This document shows positions 4,890-5,387 of a stretch of DNA of 5,387 bases, one piece after another (position 1 is the stretch's first letter; the number at the start of each line of letters is the position of its first letter). The stretch spans positions 1-5,387 of the forward strand of contig NZ_JAHAHT010000114.1 of assembly GCF_018373095.1 (NCBI RefSeq), read 5' to 3'. The notes beneath the pieces were generated by a model, which did no database searches, was not told the DNA's origin, and saw nothing but the letters and a program-made list of their open reading frames with translations. Both the position numbers and the translations under genes were made by a program. Source of the DNA: Haemophilus parahaemolyticus. Its GTDB lineage: Bacteria; Pseudomonadota; Gammaproteobacteria; Enterobacterales; Pasteurellaceae.

Positions 4890-5387
4890 ATGTCTAAAAA
4901 TTTAATTCTTATCCTTAACTGTGGTAGCTCATCTTTAAAATTCGCTATCTTAGATCCTAAAACAGGTGATGAAAAATTATCTGGTTTAGCAGAAGCATTC
5001 CATTTAGCAGATGCACGCATCAAATGGAAATTACACGGCGAAAAAGGTAACGCAGAATTAGGTGCAGGAGCTGCACACAGCGAAGCACTTTCTTTCATTG
5101 CAAACGAGTTATTATCAGAAGAATTAAAAGCAAGCATTGGTGCTATCGGTCACCGTATCGTTCATGGTGGTGAGAAATTCACTTCATCTGTTGTCATTAA
5201 CGATGATGTAGTTAAAGGTATCGAAGATGCAATCCAATTCGCACCACTTCACAACCCTGCTCACCTAACCGGTATTAAAGAAGCATTCCGCATTTTCCCT
5301 GAATTAAAAGAGAAAAACGTTGCTGTATTCGATACAGCATTCCATCAAACTATGCCTGAAGAAGCATTCTTATATGCTCTTCCATAC
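4890..5387 (+). CDS. ackA: Acetate kinase, N-terminal 166 residues (cut by window edge)
   Basis: Acetate kinase interconverts acetyl phosphate + ADP and acetate + ATP in the cytoplasm. Together with phosphotransacetylase (Pta) it links acetyl-CoA to acetate excretion or use, and sets the level of acetyl phosphate. The visible 166 residues are about 40% of the usual 400. They show the phosphate-binding start LNCGSSSLKF (9-18) of the ASKHA fold, AIGHRIVHGGEKF (85-97) with the substrate-binding Arg89, PLHNPAH (119-125), and VAVFDTAFHQTMP (144-156) with the catalytic Asp148. The N-terminal half matches E. coli AckA closely throughout. The ATG at 4890 is supported by TAAGG (4877-4881), 8 nt upstream, and by the N-terminal match. 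The frame is open to the last base. pta would be expected next, outside the window. Confidence 0.97.
   Translation, partial: MSKNLILILNCGSSSLKFAILDPKTGDEKLSGLAEAFHLADARIKWKLHGEKGNAELGAGAAHSEALSFIANELLSEELKASIGAIGHRIVHGGEKFTSSVVINDDVVKGIEDAIQFAPLHNPAHLTGIKEAFRIFPELKEKNVAVFDTAFHQTMPEEAFLYALPY

Noticed and set aside
4841..5137. Minus-strand open frame of 98 codons across the ackA start
   Set aside because: Antisense shadow of the strongly conserved ackA N-terminal region.

Overview
The window looks like an ordinary chromosomal segment from a member of the Pasteurellaceae, in the Actinobacillus / Mannheimia / Haemophilus ducreyi branch. Three observations support this. The four recognisable proteins are gamma-proteobacterial and close to their Escherichia coli counterparts as I recall them. 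The non-coding DNA is very AT-rich. The DNA carries uptake signal sequences of the 'Apl' type (core ACAAGCGGT), and I saw no copy of the 'Hin' type core AAGTGCGGT. The species cannot be fixed from the sequence alone.

Layout. Positions 1-319 hold no gene I can support. Positions about 320-736 hold a decayed remnant of an IS3-family insertion sequence. It consists of a frameshifted C-terminal piece of the OrfB transposase on the minus strand and, next to aspC, a sequence resembling the terminal repeat of IS150-group elements. Three intact minus-strand genes follow, transcribed from right to left: ybeY (4466-3975, rRNA-maturation endoribonuclease), tmcA (3962-2040, tRNA(Met) cytidine acetyltransferase) and aspC (1959-763, aspartate aminotransferase). 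A 423-bp divergent intergenic region (4467-4889) separates them from the plus-strand ackA (acetate kinase), which begins at 4890 and runs off the right edge.

How the genes work together. ybeY and tmcA are 12 nt apart and form a two-gene RNA-maturation operon behind a plausible sigma-70 promoter. aspC follows 80 nt later with its own strong-looking promoter and no visible terminator after tmcA, so it may receive both its own transcription and read-through. A terminator-like hairpin with a T tract lies just after aspC and appears to be built from the IS-end sequence. ackA makes ATP from acetyl phosphate, normally paired with pta, which would lie outside the window. Its upstream region has an ArcA-like direct repeat, promoter-like elements and a short hairpin that may sit at the tip of the mRNA.

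I found no sign of a previously undescribed multi-gene system. The points worth a second look are small: IS DNA possibly serving as the aspC terminator, a 10-bp direct repeat across the aspC start region, and a cluster of uptake-signal sequences in tmcA that includes an inverted pair.
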